The position numbers and the translations under genes were made by a program. A stretch of DNA of 64,000 bases from Hymenobacter sp. BT559 (GTDB lineage: Bacteria; Bacteroidota; Bacteroidia; Cytophagales; Hymenobacteraceae): NCBI RefSeq assembly GCF_017571525.1, contig NZ_JAGETY010000009.1, positions 62,001 through 126,000 of the forward strand. Reading direction: 5' to 3'. Every line of letters starts with the position of its first letter. Position 1 is the first letter of the stretch. The notes below the pieces were generated by a model that had not been told where the DNA came from, searched no databases, and saw only the letters and a program-made list of their open reading frames with translations. This document shows positions 54,982-64,000 of the stretch, piece after piece.

Positions 54982-57459
54982 CTACTCAAACCCCCGCCCG
55001 ACGTCCTCCTTTTCCTCTTTGCGCTTCGACTTGGCGGCCTCGCCATCGCGGCCGAAGCGGTAGCTAAGATTAAGGAAGGCCACCCGCGACTCGCGCTTAT
55101 TGTAGCTCTGCGAGTCGAGGCCGGGCGCGTAGGCCAGGAAGTTGAATTGCAGCGTATTGAACACGTCGGACACGCGCAGCGTGAGCGTGCCGCGGTCCTG
55201 GGCCAGGAAGGTATACTTGGCGGCCAAGTCGGTGTTGAACGACGTGAGGCGGCGGCCCTGCGCCGTAACCACCGGCGAGCGGTAGTTGAGCGACACCTGG
55301 ATGTCGAACTTCTTGGCGGGCGTGAAGGTCGAGTTGAGGCGGGCCGTGCCCACGATGTTGCTGTTGGTGTAGTCGGAGGCCAGTAGCGTGGTGCGCACGA
55401 GGCGGCGGAAGGCCGAGGCCGTGCCGCTCACCTTCCACCACGCGGCGAGGGGTAGGGAGCCCACCAGCTCCAGGCCGTAGTTGGTTTCCTGGCCGATGTT
55501 GAGGCGGCTGGTGCTCGTGACCTGGTTGCCGGTGAGCGGGTCGCTGATAACCTGGCGGAAGCTGGTAATGGTCTGCGTTTCGAGGCTGTAGAAGCCCGTA
55601 ACGGCCACCGAGGCTTTGTTGGCAAAGCCTTTCTGGTAGCCCAGTTCGGTCTGGCCCTCATACTCGGGCAGCAGCGCGGGGTTGCCGGCGCGCAGGTTTA
55701 GCGGGTCGGAGCGGTCGAGAAACGGGTTGAGTTCGCCTTGGTTGGGGCGCTGCACCCTGCGCGAGTAGCTGAGCTGCAGCTGCTGCTCACGCGGCAGGTC
55801 GTAGGCCAGTGTGCCGCTCGGAAACAGGTTGAGGTAGCTGCGGCTAAACTCTGCCCCCGTTTGCTGCTGCAGGCCGTGGGTGTTGGTTTGCTCCAGGCGC
55901 AGGCCACCCTGGTAGTGCAGCTTACCCAGCTCGCCGCCCAGGCTGGCATAAGCCGCCTGCACATACTCCTGGTACAGAAAAACCGATTGCTGCGTGAGCG
56001 CCGGGCTGGTGCTGCTAAAGTCGTAGCGGTTGTCGGAGCGCTGCCAGATGCTCTTAAGGCCGGTTTCGAAGCGGCCCTTCTCCCCTAGCGGCTGCGTAAA
56101 ATCGACTTGCGCCGCGCCCTGGTGCAGGTAGGTATGGAAGACTTGCTGCTGGGTAGCGCGTGCGCCGTCGCCGAGGTAGCGCAGGTCGGCAGCTAGGGCA
56201 TTGTCGGCCGAAAGCGGCGTGTACACGGCGCCAGCCGTGAGCTCGCGGCCGGGCTTGGCGGGCCACACGCGGCGGTAGTCGAGGGTAAAATCGGCGGAGT
56301 TGTTGTGGCCCAGGCTGGCGTTCTGGCGGTCGCTGCTGCCCACGTACACCGGCTGGCTGAGGGTCTGGTCCTGCTGGCGCGACAAGATGGCTTCGTCATT
56401 CTGGTAGATGTTGAAGCGCGGCTGCGCGGCCAGGGTCAGGGTTTGGTCGTGGGGTAGGGCGTACTCCAGGCCCAGGCGCACGGCGTGCGAGATTTGGGTC
56501 GAAAGCCCGTCGCGGCTTTGGCGCAGGTATAGGGTGTGCGAGTCGGCGGTGGGCTGGCCGGTGGCGGGGTCGAGCACCGGGCCGGTGGTCGTCTGGTCGA
56601 GGCTGCCGTTGGTGAAGCGCTGGTCGCGCCGGAAATCATACGAGCCAAAGAGGTTCAGCTTGCCCTTGCGGTAGTTGAGGGTCAGGGAAGTGTTGTACTT
56701 ATCGCGCGTCCCTACCCCCCCTGCGACCACGCCATTAAGCCCGTCGCGCTGGTTTTTCTTGAGAATGATGTTGATAATACCCGCCGAGCCGGCCGCGTCG
56801 TAGCGCGCCGAAGGATTGGTAATGACCTCAATCCGGTCGATGCTGCTGGCCGGAATCTGGTCGAGGCTGCCGCCGCCCGCGCCGCCGGCCGCCCCGGTGG
56901 GCTTGCCGTCGATGAAGATGGTGACGCCCGCTTTGCCGCGCAAGCTCACGGCGCCGGTTTGGTCCACGGCCACCGAGGGCACGTTCTGGAGCACATCGGT
57001 AGCGGTGCCGCCCACGGCGGTGAGGTCTTTGGCCACGTTCACCACCCGCTTGTCGAGGTCGGTGGTGATGGGCGGGCGCTCGCCCTGCACCACTACTTCG
57101 GTGAGCTGGGTGGCGGCTGGGCGCAGGCGCAGGCTGCCGAGCTGCGCCACCGGCGCGGCCGTGGTCAGGCTTAGGGCGCGGCGGCCCACGCGGTAGCCTA
57201 GCACGTTGGCGCGCAGCACGTAGGCGCCTAGCCGCAGTTTTTCGAGGGCAAAAACGCCGGCCTCGGTCGTTTGGGCATCGGCCACGACCGTGGAGTCGGG
57301 CAGGTGCAGCAGCACCACCGAGGCAAAGGGCACCGGCTGGCCGGTAGCGGCATCGAGCAGCGTGCCGCGCACGGCGCCGGCGGATGTTTGGGCCAGCGCG
57401 GGCACGCTCAGCAGCGCCAGCAGGGCTAGCGGCCCGGCAATTCTTTCAACAAACAACAT
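54982..57459 (-). CDS. Outer membrane beta-barrel (TonB-dependent receptor-like) family protein
   Basis: The 825-residue product has a signal peptide (to LSVPALAQ), a carboxypeptidase-regulatory-like domain (about 28-110, GTLLDAATGQPVPFASVVL), a plug domain (TEVVVQGERPPITTDLDK, DVLQNVPSVAVDQTGAVSL, IFIDGKPTG) and a large beta-barrel. The pattern matches the outer-membrane beta-barrel family 14905-type receptors, many of which are of unknown substrate. A glycine-rich tract (GAAGGAGGGS) sits after the plug's DGKPTG. It lies close to a TAnnTTTG promoter at 57480-57487. Confidence 0.9.
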   Translation of the reverse strand: MLFVERIAGPLALLALLSVPALAQTSAGAVRGTLLDAATGQPVPFASVVLLHLPDSTVVADAQTTEAGVFALEKLRLGAYVLRANVLGYRVGRRALSLTTAAPVAQLGSLRLRPAATQLTEVVVQGERPPITTDLDKRVVNVAKDLTAVGGTATDVLQNVPSVAVDQTGAVSLRGKAGVTIFIDGKPTGAAGGAGGGSLDQIPASSIDRIEVITNPSARYDAAGSAGIINIILKKNQRDGLNGVVAGGVGTRDKYNTSLTLNYRKGKLNLFGSYDFRRDQRFTNGSLDQTTTGPVLDPATGQPTADSHTLYLRQSRDGLSTQISHAVRLGLEYALPHDQTLTLAAQPRFNIYQNDEAILSRQQDQTLSQPVYVGSSDRQNASLGHNNSADFTLDYRRVWPAKPGRELTAGAVYTPLSADNALAADLRYLGDGARATQQQVFHTYLHQGAAQVDFTQPLGEKGRFETGLKSIWQRSDNRYDFSSTSPALTQQSVFLYQEYVQAAYASLGGELGKLHYQGGLRLEQTNTHGLQQQTGAEFSRSYLNLFPSGTLAYDLPREQQLQLSYSRRVQRPNQGELNPFLDRSDPLNLRAGNPALLPEYEGQTELGYQKGFANKASVAVTGFYSLETQTITSFRQVISDPLTGNQVTSTSRLNIGQETNYGLELVGSLPLAAWWKVSGTASAFRRLVRTTLLASDYTNSNIVGTARLNSTFTPAKKFDIQVSLNYRSPVVTAQGRRLTSFNTDLAAKYTFLAQDRGTLTLRVSDVFNTLQFNFLAYAPGLDSQSYNKRESRVAFLNLSYRFGRDGEAAKSKRKEEKEDVGRGFE

Positions 57460-57479
57460 GACTAATCCTTAACAGGCGC

Positions 57480-57487
57480 CAAAACTA
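57480..57487 (-). promoter_or_regulatory. Candidate -7 element for the receptor gene at 57459
   Basis: TAGTTTTG on the minus strand fits TAnnTTTG and would give a leader of about 14 nt. No -33 element is recognised. Confidence 0.45.
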
Positions 57488-57549
57488 CCGGCCGATTCTG
57501 TGGCGATTTGGACGGCGACCGCCGCACCAAGCCAAAGCGGGGGTGCTGC

Positions 57550-57557
57550 TACTTTTG
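57550..57557 (+). promoter_or_regulatory. Candidate -7 element for the DUF4241 gene
   Basis: TACTTTTG matches TAnnTTTG, 73 nt upstream of the ATG at 57631. No good -33 element at 19-20 nt. Confidence 0.45.
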
Positions 57558-57630
57558 CCTCACAGCAGGACGTCTTTCGCAATGGGGCGGCGCTATTTTT
57601 CCGGTTGCTGGGCCTTCTATTTCAAGTTAT

Positions 57631-58386
57631 ATGCGGTCTTTTAACAACTGCATACTGCTGAGCAGCCTGGCTGCAGCAGTAGCCTGTAGCAGCCCCACTA
57701 CTCCCGCTATTACTCAACTAGCCGCGCGTGTTCCGCCCAAGCCTGGCACTATATTGTTACCTAAGGTTGCTGACAGCTTGGCTTTTCCAAAAGTATTTGG
57801 GGCGGCTTTTCTTAAAGGAGCTATCATCAAGCAAGACTCTGCTAGGTACACTTTTAGCACCTACGACCTCGGAAGGCTAACCAGTTTGAGTGGCAAGCTG
57901 GTAGCCGGCGACCCTATCGTATTAACCGATAGACCAGCATTTACCCAGCGTTTCCCAGTAGGTAGCTTTCCAGTGCAGTTGGCCCTAGCCAAGCTGACGA
58001 ATGATGAGCGGGTTGGCTTTGCCCGCGTTTTGTTCTCCACTGCCCGTGTGGCCAAGTGGGAGCTTGCACGGCTGCCCGGCGAGAAGCCGCTTGCCTTGAA
58101 AGACAGCTCCTTTTATTGCTACGGCGTCGATGCTGGCATGGGTGCCTTTATTAATTCTGTCACGAATCGGCACCTTGCGGAGCAAAGCCAAGCCACTTGG
58201 GATAAGATATTTATGCGGAAGCCCGAACAGCCAGGCTACAAGGGATACATCTACAGCTTTGGCGCTGGTAATCTGGCTACTTTCCTCACCGGATTTGGCG
58301 ACGGCTGCTACGCTACATATATCGGCTTTGATGCGCAAGGCCGCGTTTGTCAGCTATTGACCGATTTTGGTCTGGTGGTCTGGTAG
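57631..58386 (+). CDS. DUF4241 lipoprotein
   Basis: The ATG at 57631 starts a lipoprotein signal (MRSFNNCILLSSLAAAVACS, acylated Cys at residue 19); longer starts upstream would hide the signal. The 251-residue product matches DUF4241, with GDPIVLTDRPAFTQRFPVG, DERVGFARVLFS and YGVDAGMGAFI. Function of DUF4241 is unknown to me. Base composition is lower in G+C than the flanking receptor genes. It would be anchored at the outer or inner membrane of the periplasm. Confidence 0.88.
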   Translation: MRSFNNCILLSSLAAAVACSSPTTPAITQLAARVPPKPGTILLPKVADSLAFPKVFGAAFLKGAIIKQDSARYTFSTYDLGRLTSLSGKLVAGDPIVLTDRPAFTQRFPVGSFPVQLALAKLTNDERVGFARVLFSTARVAKWELARLPGEKPLALKDSSFYCYGVDAGMGAFINSVTNRHLAEQSQATWDKIFMRKPEQPGYKGYIYSFGAGNLATFLTGFGDGCYATYIGFDAQGRVCQLLTDFGLVVW

Positions 58387-58466
58387 CGAAATCTACTGCA
58401 CGCGGCATCTCCTGCAAACCCCTACCCCACCTTGGCCGTTTGGCGTAGCAACCTCGCCACGCCTTC

Positions 58467-60593
58467 ATGCTGCTTCGCTACCTGCTGCTAGCCCTGTTTG
58501 CCACGCCGGCCCTGCGCCTGGCGGCGCAACAGGCTCCCGGTGCTCCCGACACCCTTAATGCCCACGCTCTGCCCGCCGCTACGGTGGTGGGCTACGGCCA
58601 GCGGCTGCCGCTGCGCCGCACGGCGGCCGGAGTGAGTGTACTCGACAACACGATTATTCAGCGCTTTAATGAGAATTCGCTGGCCTCGGCGGTGAATACG
58701 CTGCCGGGCGTGCGGCTGGAAGAGCGAGCCACGGGCAGCTACCGCATCAGCGTGCGGGGCAGTACGCTGCGCTCACCATTTGGGGTGCGCAATGTGAAGC
58801 TGTACTACTTCGACATTCCTTTCACGGAGGCGAATGGTACGAGCCCGCTCAATATCCTAGACCCCGCGCAGCTCGGGCGCATTGAGGTGCTGAAGGGGCC
58901 GGCGGGAAGCGTGTACGGGGCCGGAACGGGCGGCGTGGTGCGCCTCGAAAACCGCCGCCCTACCCCCACGGGGGCGGCCGGCCAGGGCCAGGCGCAAATA
59001 GGCTACTCGGTGGGCTCGTATGGGCTGCGACGCTTCACGGCTTCGGCCGAGGCCAGCAAGGCCAACGGTGACTACTGGCGGGCGCAATACGCCCACCAGC
59101 AGCTGCACGGCTACCGCGAGCAGAGCGCCTTGCGCCGCGACGTGTTTGCCGTGGATGGCCAGACCTCGCCTTCTGACCGGCAAACGCTGGCCGTGCACGC
59201 GCTCTATACCGACCTCTACTACCAGCTGCCGGGCGGCCTCACCCGCGCGCAGTACGAGCAGGACCCACGGCAGGCGCGGCCGGGCACGCCCGCGGCGCCC
59301 GGCACGGTAACGCAACAAGCCAGCTACGCTTCCCAGACTGGGCTGCTGGGCATTACGCACGAGTACCGGTTTTCGGATAAATGGCGCAGCACGGCTACGG
59401 TGTATGGCCGCAGCACCCACGTGGCTACCCCCTACCTCGTGGACTGGGAGCGCGATGCCATTCTGGGGGGCGGCGGCCGGGTGGCGCTCAACTACCGGGG
59501 CCTGCTGGCGGGGCGCACGCTGCGGGTGCAGGGCGGCGGTGAGTTTCAGGCGTCGTTTACCGACTCGCGCAGCTACCTCAACGTGGGCGGCGTGCCTACT
59601 ACCCTGCGCTATGATGACGAGATAACGACCCGCACGGGCTTCGTCTTTGTCCAGGCCGACTACGAGCTGCCCGCCGGCTTTTTGCTGACGGCCGGAGCCA
59701 GCTACAACCGCCTGCGCTACCAGATAGCCCGCATTTCGTCGGCCGCCACCAACCCCGCGGGCTACGGCGTGGCCCGCGATTTTCAGCCCCAGGTGTCGCC
59801 TCGGCTAGCCCTGCTCAAGGAGCTTTCGGCTAACATATCGGCCTATGCCAGCGTGAGCACCGGTTTTTCGCCGCCCAGCGAGGCCGAGCTGCGGCCCTCC
59901 GATGGCACCATCAGCCAGGACTTGCAGGCCGAGCGCGGCACTAGCTACGAGGTGGGCAGCCGAGGTACTTTGCTGGGCGGCCGGCTTACGTTCGACGTGG
60001 CCGTGTTTGATTTAGAATTGCGCAATACCATCGTGTCGCGCTCTAATGCGCAGGGCATCCAGCTTTTTGCCAATGCCGGCGACACCCACCAGCGCGGGGC
60101 CGAGGTAGCAGCCAGCGGCTGGCTGTGGCAGCCCGCCGCGCCCGCCAAGGGGGCTAGCCCGGCGGCCGGCCTGCGCCTGTGGGCCAGCTACGCCTACAAC
60201 CGGTTTCGCTTTGGCAGCTACGAGTCGGCCACGGGGCAGCAGTACGGCGGCAATCAGCTCACGGGCACGGCGCCGCACACGCTCAGTGCGGGGCTGGATT
60301 TCAGCCAGCAACTTGGAGTCTACCTCAGCCCAACCGTGGGCCACCAAGCCAACATTCCGCTCAACGACGCCAATACCGACTATGCGGCCGGCTACTGGGT
60401 CTTCGGCAGCCGTGCGGGCTGGCGCCGCACCCTGGCCGGCCGCCTCAGCCTCGATGTGTACGGCGGCGTGGAAAATGCTACTGACCGCCGCTACAGCCTC
60501 GGCAACGACCTGAACGCCTTTGGCGGGCGGTACTTCCAGCCCGCGCCGGGCCGCAACTACTACGCTGGGGTGCTGGCGGGCTGGCGCTGGTAG
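58467..60593 (+). CDS. TonB-dependent receptor
   Basis: The 708-residue protein has a signal peptide (MLLRYLLLALFATPALRLAA), a plug domain (about 45-170, with NTLPGVRLEERATGSYRISV and RIEVLKGPAGSVYGAGTGGV) and a 22-strand barrel ending AGVLAGWRW. The plug and the lack of a carboxypeptidase-like N-terminal domain fit siderophore or metal-complex receptors rather than SusC. Substrate is not predictable. It follows the DUF4241 gene by 80 nt; no siderophore synthesis genes are in view. Confidence 0.93.
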   Translation: MLLRYLLLALFATPALRLAAQQAPGAPDTLNAHALPAATVVGYGQRLPLRRTAAGVSVLDNTIIQRFNENSLASAVNTLPGVRLEERATGSYRISVRGSTLRSPFGVRNVKLYYFDIPFTEANGTSPLNILDPAQLGRIEVLKGPAGSVYGAGTGGVVRLENRRPTPTGAAGQGQAQIGYSVGSYGLRRFTASAEASKANGDYWRAQYAHQQLHGYREQSALRRDVFAVDGQTSPSDRQTLAVHALYTDLYYQLPGGLTRAQYEQDPRQARPGTPAAPGTVTQQASYASQTGLLGITHEYRFSDKWRSTATVYGRSTHVATPYLVDWERDAILGGGGRVALNYRGLLAGRTLRVQGGGEFQASFTDSRSYLNVGGVPTTLRYDDEITTRTGFVFVQADYELPAGFLLTAGASYNRLRYQIARISSAATNPAGYGVARDFQPQVSPRLALLKELSANISAYASVSTGFSPPSEAELRPSDGTISQDLQAERGTSYEVGSRGTLLGGRLTFDVAVFDLELRNTIVSRSNAQGIQLFANAGDTHQRGAEVAASGWLWQPAAPAKGASPAAGLRLWASYAYNRFRFGSYESATGQQYGGNQLTGTAPHTLSAGLDFSQQLGVYLSPTVGHQANIPLNDANTDYAAGYWVFGSRAGWRRTLAGRLSLDVYGGVENATDRRYSLGNDLNAFGGRYFQPAPGRNYYAGVLAGWRW

Positions 60594-60604
60594 CGGGGGC
60601 TAGC

Positions 60605-62764
60605 CTACAACGTAACGCCGATGCCCGGCCCGAAGAGCAGGAAGGGCAAGCGTTGCGTGAGCAGGTAGCCCCCGCCCAGATAAAGCGGAAACGTGAGCCG
60701 CGCCCCCGTGCGCACCGGCACCACCGAACCAATGATAACAATGCCTAGGTCGCGCTGCACACTCTGATCATTCGACAGATTAAAGGCATTAAGCGCCACA
60801 AAGCCGGCGCCGATACGGTAGGGCCGCAGGCGGTTGATGCGGTCGGGGGCGTAGAAGCTGAGCTGCGCCAGCGTGGCCAGGCTGATGCCGCCGAAGCTGG
60901 TGTAGCTCGACTGGCCGGCGTATTTGGTGAGCAGGCCGGCCGGAAAGCTCACGCTGATGTCGAAGTTGACGTGGCGGCGCAGCACCAGCTCTATCTGCTG
61001 CGAAAACCCTTTGCTGCCATACTGCCGGGCATCGTGGTGCACGGTGATGATGATGCGATACCAGGCGTCGAGGTCGTAGGTTTTGCGGCCTAGCAGGCTG
61101 TTGAGGCTGAAATTGCCCACCTGGCAGTCGTTGCCCTGGTAATAGGCGTAGCGCGGCGACGACTCGCCGGGGCAGATTACGAGCTGGTCAACCGAGCGCT
61201 GGTCGATGAGGTTACCCTTGTCGTCCACGGTGCGCACATCCATCGTCAGGTACTGGCGGCCGTAGAGGTTGCCGCTCTCATCGATGGCGTTGGTGTTGAA
61301 GCTGAACACCACGTCCGGGATGGTCTTGTCGTAGAGAATGGGACCGTTGAGCTGAGTGGCAGGATGCGGGCCGTTGCCGTAGTTCACCTGCACGAAGTTG
61401 AGCGGGTGGGGCCGCTGGGCCTCCTTCACGTTCAGGCCGTAGTCGGTGGGGGTGCTGCCGTCGAATACCACGATGCGCTTGCGCACGCTGCTCAGCGGCA
61501 CCTGCACCCGGTAGATAACGACCTTCTCGGAGCGCGTTGAGGAGTCGGAGGGGATGATGTTGGCGCCGTCGAAGTGGTAGCGCCCTTTCAGCAGCGACTC
61601 CCCTTCGAGGCGCACGTCTACCGTTTCGCCGGGGCTCACGGTAGTGTTGCCGCCCCAGTCGCCGCCCCGGTGCAGCACACTGATGTTCATAATGCGCGGC
61701 CGGGGCGTAATGTCAAAGTTGGTGATGTACTTGGCCACGTCGCCATCTTTGATAAAGAGGTAGCCATCGGCCTGGCGGTGGGTATTATAGACACGCAACT
61801 GGCACAGCACCCGGTCATTAGATAAGTAGCTGCGGGTGTACAGCTCGGCCACGAGCGCGCCGCCCGGCTCTTGCTGGGCCTCGACGCGGTAGGTGCGGTG
61901 CAGCTCAAAGTTGTGGCCATCGTCGAGCACAAACTCGCTGCCCTGGCTGCGGCCGGCGTCGTCGTAGGTCACGTCTTTGCGCTCGGCCGTGAGGAAGCGC
62001 AGGCGGCTGGCCTTCACTACAAAGTCGAGGCGCAGCGGCGGCAGCTGGTAGGTGAGGCGGCCGGCGCCGTCGAGATGCGGGCGCTCGGCCAGGGCTCGCA
62101 CCAGCACCGTGTGCGCCCCGAGCGTGTTGGGCACGAGGTGCAAAAACAAGCCGTTTTTCTCCCGCGTCAGCTTGTAGTCGATGTCTTGATTCTTCGTCCA
62201 CTCGTTGCTGACGCGCACATTGGCTACATTGTTGGTACTCACTTCCAGCACTTTCTCTTCCCCGATGAATAATTCGGGGCTAGCCAGGCGAGCATCAAGG
62301 GTAGTGCGCGTGAGGGGCAGCAGGCTCACAATCTGCTGGGCGCGGGCGGGCTGCCCGGCCGAGTCGGCGGGTGGGGCAAAGGCCAGCCGCACAAAGGGCG
62401 CGCCGGTGAGGTTGCGAAAGTGCAGCATGCCCCGGTACTCGCCGGTGGGGCCCGCCACGAGCGAGTCTTGCAGCACGAAATCGGGCGAGGGCAGCAGGCG
62501 CGGCGGCCGGCGGCCGGGCTGCGCGGGCACCAGCCGCAGTTCGGCCACCTGGTCGTCGTTGTGGTAATAGAAGTAGAGGCGCGGCTCGCCGGCCACCGTC
62601 AGCATCTGCTCGCCCAGGCTGTAGCGCACCGTGTCGAAGGTGAGCGAGAAGCTGCGCAAGAGCGGCGTAGTGGGCGCCGAGCCCTGGGCCCGGGCACTGC
62701 CGGGGGCTAGCCAGCCGGCGGCAAGCAGCAAAAACAGCGTTAGTAGCCCGTATTTTTTCAGCAT
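60605..62764 (-). CDS. Unrecognised exported envelope protein (719 aa)
   Basis: The ATG at 62764 starts a signal peptide (MLKKYGLLTLFLLLAAGWLA); the frame is open upstream without a signal. The mature protein is beta-rich: repeated Ig-like segments (about 30-510, e.g. LEVSTNNVANVRVSNEW, TVSPGETVDVRLEGESLL) and a C-terminal region of short amphipathic strands ending in FGPGIGVTL that resembles part of an outer-membrane barrel. I do not recognise the family. The stop is 11 nt from the end of the convergent receptor gene, without a terminator between. Confidence 0.7.
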   Translation of the reverse strand: MLKKYGLLTLFLLLAAGWLAPGSARAQGSAPTTPLLRSFSLTFDTVRYSLGEQMLTVAGEPRLYFYYHNDDQVAELRLVPAQPGRRPPRLLPSPDFVLQDSLVAGPTGEYRGMLHFRNLTGAPFVRLAFAPPADSAGQPARAQQIVSLLPLTRTTLDARLASPELFIGEEKVLEVSTNNVANVRVSNEWTKNQDIDYKLTREKNGLFLHLVPNTLGAHTVLVRALAERPHLDGAGRLTYQLPPLRLDFVVKASRLRFLTAERKDVTYDDAGRSQGSEFVLDDGHNFELHRTYRVEAQQEPGGALVAELYTRSYLSNDRVLCQLRVYNTHRQADGYLFIKDGDVAKYITNFDITPRPRIMNISVLHRGGDWGGNTTVSPGETVDVRLEGESLLKGRYHFDGANIIPSDSSTRSEKVVIYRVQVPLSSVRKRIVVFDGSTPTDYGLNVKEAQRPHPLNFVQVNYGNGPHPATQLNGPILYDKTIPDVVFSFNTNAIDESGNLYGRQYLTMDVRTVDDKGNLIDQRSVDQLVICPGESSPRYAYYQGNDCQVGNFSLNSLLGRKTYDLDAWYRIIITVHHDARQYGSKGFSQQIELVLRRHVNFDISVSFPAGLLTKYAGQSSYTSFGGISLATLAQLSFYAPDRINRLRPYRIGAGFVALNAFNLSNDQSVQRDLGIVIIGSVVPVRTGARLTFPLYLGGGYLLTQRLPFLLFGPGIGVTL

Positions 62765-62969
62765 GAGGAAGCACGAATAGCGGGGCAAAGGTCCGCCCAA
62801 AGAAGGATACAGGCCAACACGGCCGCGCTTTTTTTGGGTAGTTAAACCTTGAAGCCGCCGGCGCATCCTAGCCAGCGCGTAGTTTTAGCGTAGCGAGCGG
62901 CGGGCTTCATCGGTGCCCCATGCTTTGCCGCCGAACATTGCCTTTTTTCTGCTCTCCTATCTTGCTTTC

Positions 62970-63830
62970 ATGCCCCGCGCATTTTTTAGCAGCTTGCTGC
63001 TGGCCTTGCTGGCTAGCCACGTAGGCTCGGCTACTGCCCTGCTGCCGCCCGACTCGCTGACCACCCAGCCTACTGCCCCGCCGCGGCTCACCTTAGGCTT
63101 TACTTCGGCCACGCGCACCACGTATTTGCAGCGGGCGCCCATGCCCGAAGACGACAAAGGCTACCTGAGCACCACCCTCACCTACCAGGCGCCGAGTGGC
63201 TTTATCGGCTCGCTCTACCTCAACCATTCGTATAGCTTCCAAACGCTGCACGAGCCGTTTATCAACTACGGCGAGCTGATGGCGGGCTGGCAGTCGGTGA
63301 GCAACTCCGACACCTACTGGACGGTGCAGTACACGCACCTGTTTGTGTCTGGCGAGAGCGCGCTGGTGCAAAGTTCCCTGCGCAACGATTTCAGCGCCAG
63401 CGTTACGCAGTTTTTTGGGCTCGTGACGGCCAGCGCCAGCGCCGATATCTTCGTAGGCAGCACCCACGACGTAGTCCTGACCTTCGACCTGAGCCACCAG
63501 TTCAAGCTGCCCGTGCTAACCCACGATACGCTCAGCATCGAGCCCACCGTAGAGTTTGGGGCCGGCAGCCAGCACTTCTACGCCTCCTCGTTGGCCACTA
63601 CCGGCCAGGTGCGCAGCAAGCGGCGCGGCATCGTGACCAAGAGCGTAGAGCCAGCCACGCCGGCTTTCAGCTCGCTGGGCTACACGTTTTCGGTGCCCAT
63701 TACGCTGGCGGCCGGGCGCTACAGTATAGCAGCCACCCCTAGCTACCTGGTGCCGCTGCACGTGCCGGCGGGCGGCTACGACACCTCCTTTTTTTACCTC
63801 ACCGTGGGCATTTCGCGCACGTTTTGGTAG
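62970..63830 (+). CDS. Exported beta-rich protein, probable outer-membrane barrel (286 aa)
   Basis: The ATG at 62970 starts a signal peptide (MPRAFFSSLLLALLASHVGS); an upstream ATG at 62913 has a less good one. The rest is made of alternating-pattern strands with aromatic girdle residues (LYLNHSYSFQTL, YWTVQYTHLFVSG, SADIFVGSTHDVVLTFDL) and ends in SRTFW, a typical barrel C-terminus. No domain is recognised. It converges on the gntK fragment and is divergent from the 719-residue protein. Confidence 0.65.
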   Translation: MPRAFFSSLLLALLASHVGSATALLPPDSLTTQPTAPPRLTLGFTSATRTTYLQRAPMPEDDKGYLSTTLTYQAPSGFIGSLYLNHSYSFQTLHEPFINYGELMAGWQSVSNSDTYWTVQYTHLFVSGESALVQSSLRNDFSASVTQFFGLVTASASADIFVGSTHDVVLTFDLSHQFKLPVLTHDTLSIEPTVEFGAGSQHFYASSLATTGQVRSKRRGIVTKSVEPATPAFSSLGYTFSVPITLAAGRYSIAATPSYLVPLHVPAGGYDTSFFYLTVGISRTFW

Positions 63831-63834
63831 GCGG

Positions 63835-64000
63835 CTAGGCCTGCGAGGCGGTGGGCGTCAGGTGCAGCTGGTCGATAATCTGCTGCACCAGCTGCTCGGG
63901 CGTGTCTTCGATGTTGAGCTTGAGGCCGTAGCTAGGGCGCTCCAGGGTAGCCAGCTGCGAGGCGAGCATATCGGCTTTCATGTAGTGGCCCTGGCGGCCT
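63835..64000 (-). CDS. gntK: Gluconokinase, 3' end (partial)
   Basis: The last 54 codons are visible, with the stop at 63835-63837. The segment GRQGHYMKADMLASQLATLE and the following IEDTPEQLVQQII are characteristic of the C-terminal part of GntK-type gluconokinase (P-loop kinase fold, shikimate-kinase-like). It phosphorylates gluconate to 6-phosphogluconate. The N-terminal P-loop lies beyond the window, so completeness cannot be judged. Confidence 0.88.
   Translation of the reverse strand, partial: GRQGHYMKADMLASQLATLERPSYGLKLNIEDTPEQLVQQIIDQLHLTPTASQA

Noticed and set aside
60605..62764. T9SS plug protein (DUF5103)
   Set aside because: The length and general beta-rich nature suggested it, but the N-terminal sequence pattern I remember for that family is not present.

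Overview
The window looks like a chromosome segment of a GC-rich member of the Bacteroidota, most likely Hymenobacteraceae (Hymenobacter-like). The reasons are SusC/SusD and hybrid two-component regulation, a type IX secretion C-terminal sorting domain, Bacteroidota-type promoters (TAnnTTTG near -7, sometimes TTG/TTTG near -33), few Shine-Dalgarno sequences, and many lipoprotein and signal-peptide starts. The genus is an inference.

Layout. 1-1165: end of an Ohr gene, a tRNA-Arg(CCG) with its own promoter and terminator, and a small secreted protein. 1159-33327: a large polysaccharide utilisation locus. Its minus-strand arm (23241 down to 1159) encodes GH35, a GH43-like enzyme, SusC, SusD, GH31, DUF2264, GH29, GH51, GH2 and a propeller-GH16 fusion. 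A 1418-residue hybrid two-component regulator (23525-27781) sits at the divergence point. The plus-strand arm (28039-33327) encodes GH105, a second DUF2264 protein, KduD, KduI and DUF4861. 33432-43150: class II aldolase, a secreted subtilase with sorting domain, several hypothetical or disordered proteins, a GNAT protein, a Gfo/Idh/MocA oxidoreductase and homoserine dehydrogenase under a SAM-I riboswitch. 43527-52929: a three-subunit molybdenum hydroxylase, purEK, an NmrA-like protein, an AraC regulator and an XdhC-type chaperone. 53041-64000: a CLC channel or antiporter with CBS domains, two TonB-dependent receptors, a DUF4241 lipoprotein, two unrecognised envelope proteins and the end of gluconokinase.

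How the genes fit together. The best reading is a locus for a branched, uronate-containing plant glycan, with type II arabinogalactan (AGP) as the leading candidate. The GH16 and GH43 enzymes would act on the galactan, GH51, GH29, GH2, GH35 and GH31 on side chains, and SusCD would import the products. The propeller domain (possible lyase) with GH105 and the DUF2264 proteins would deal with uronic acids. KduI and KduD would convert the unsaturated uronate to 2-keto-3-deoxygluconate. The substrate is inferred from gene content only.

The most notable non-coding structures are the SAM-I riboswitch with its terminator (42965-43144), an 18-bp perfect palindrome overlapping the predicted GH51 promoter (8494-8511), two dispersed-repeat-type inverted repeats (6663-6763 and 50653-50735, the second supplying the end of the araC-family gene), a 28-bp perfect palindrome inside the GH31 gene (15071-15098), and inverted heptad arrays between kduD and kduI.
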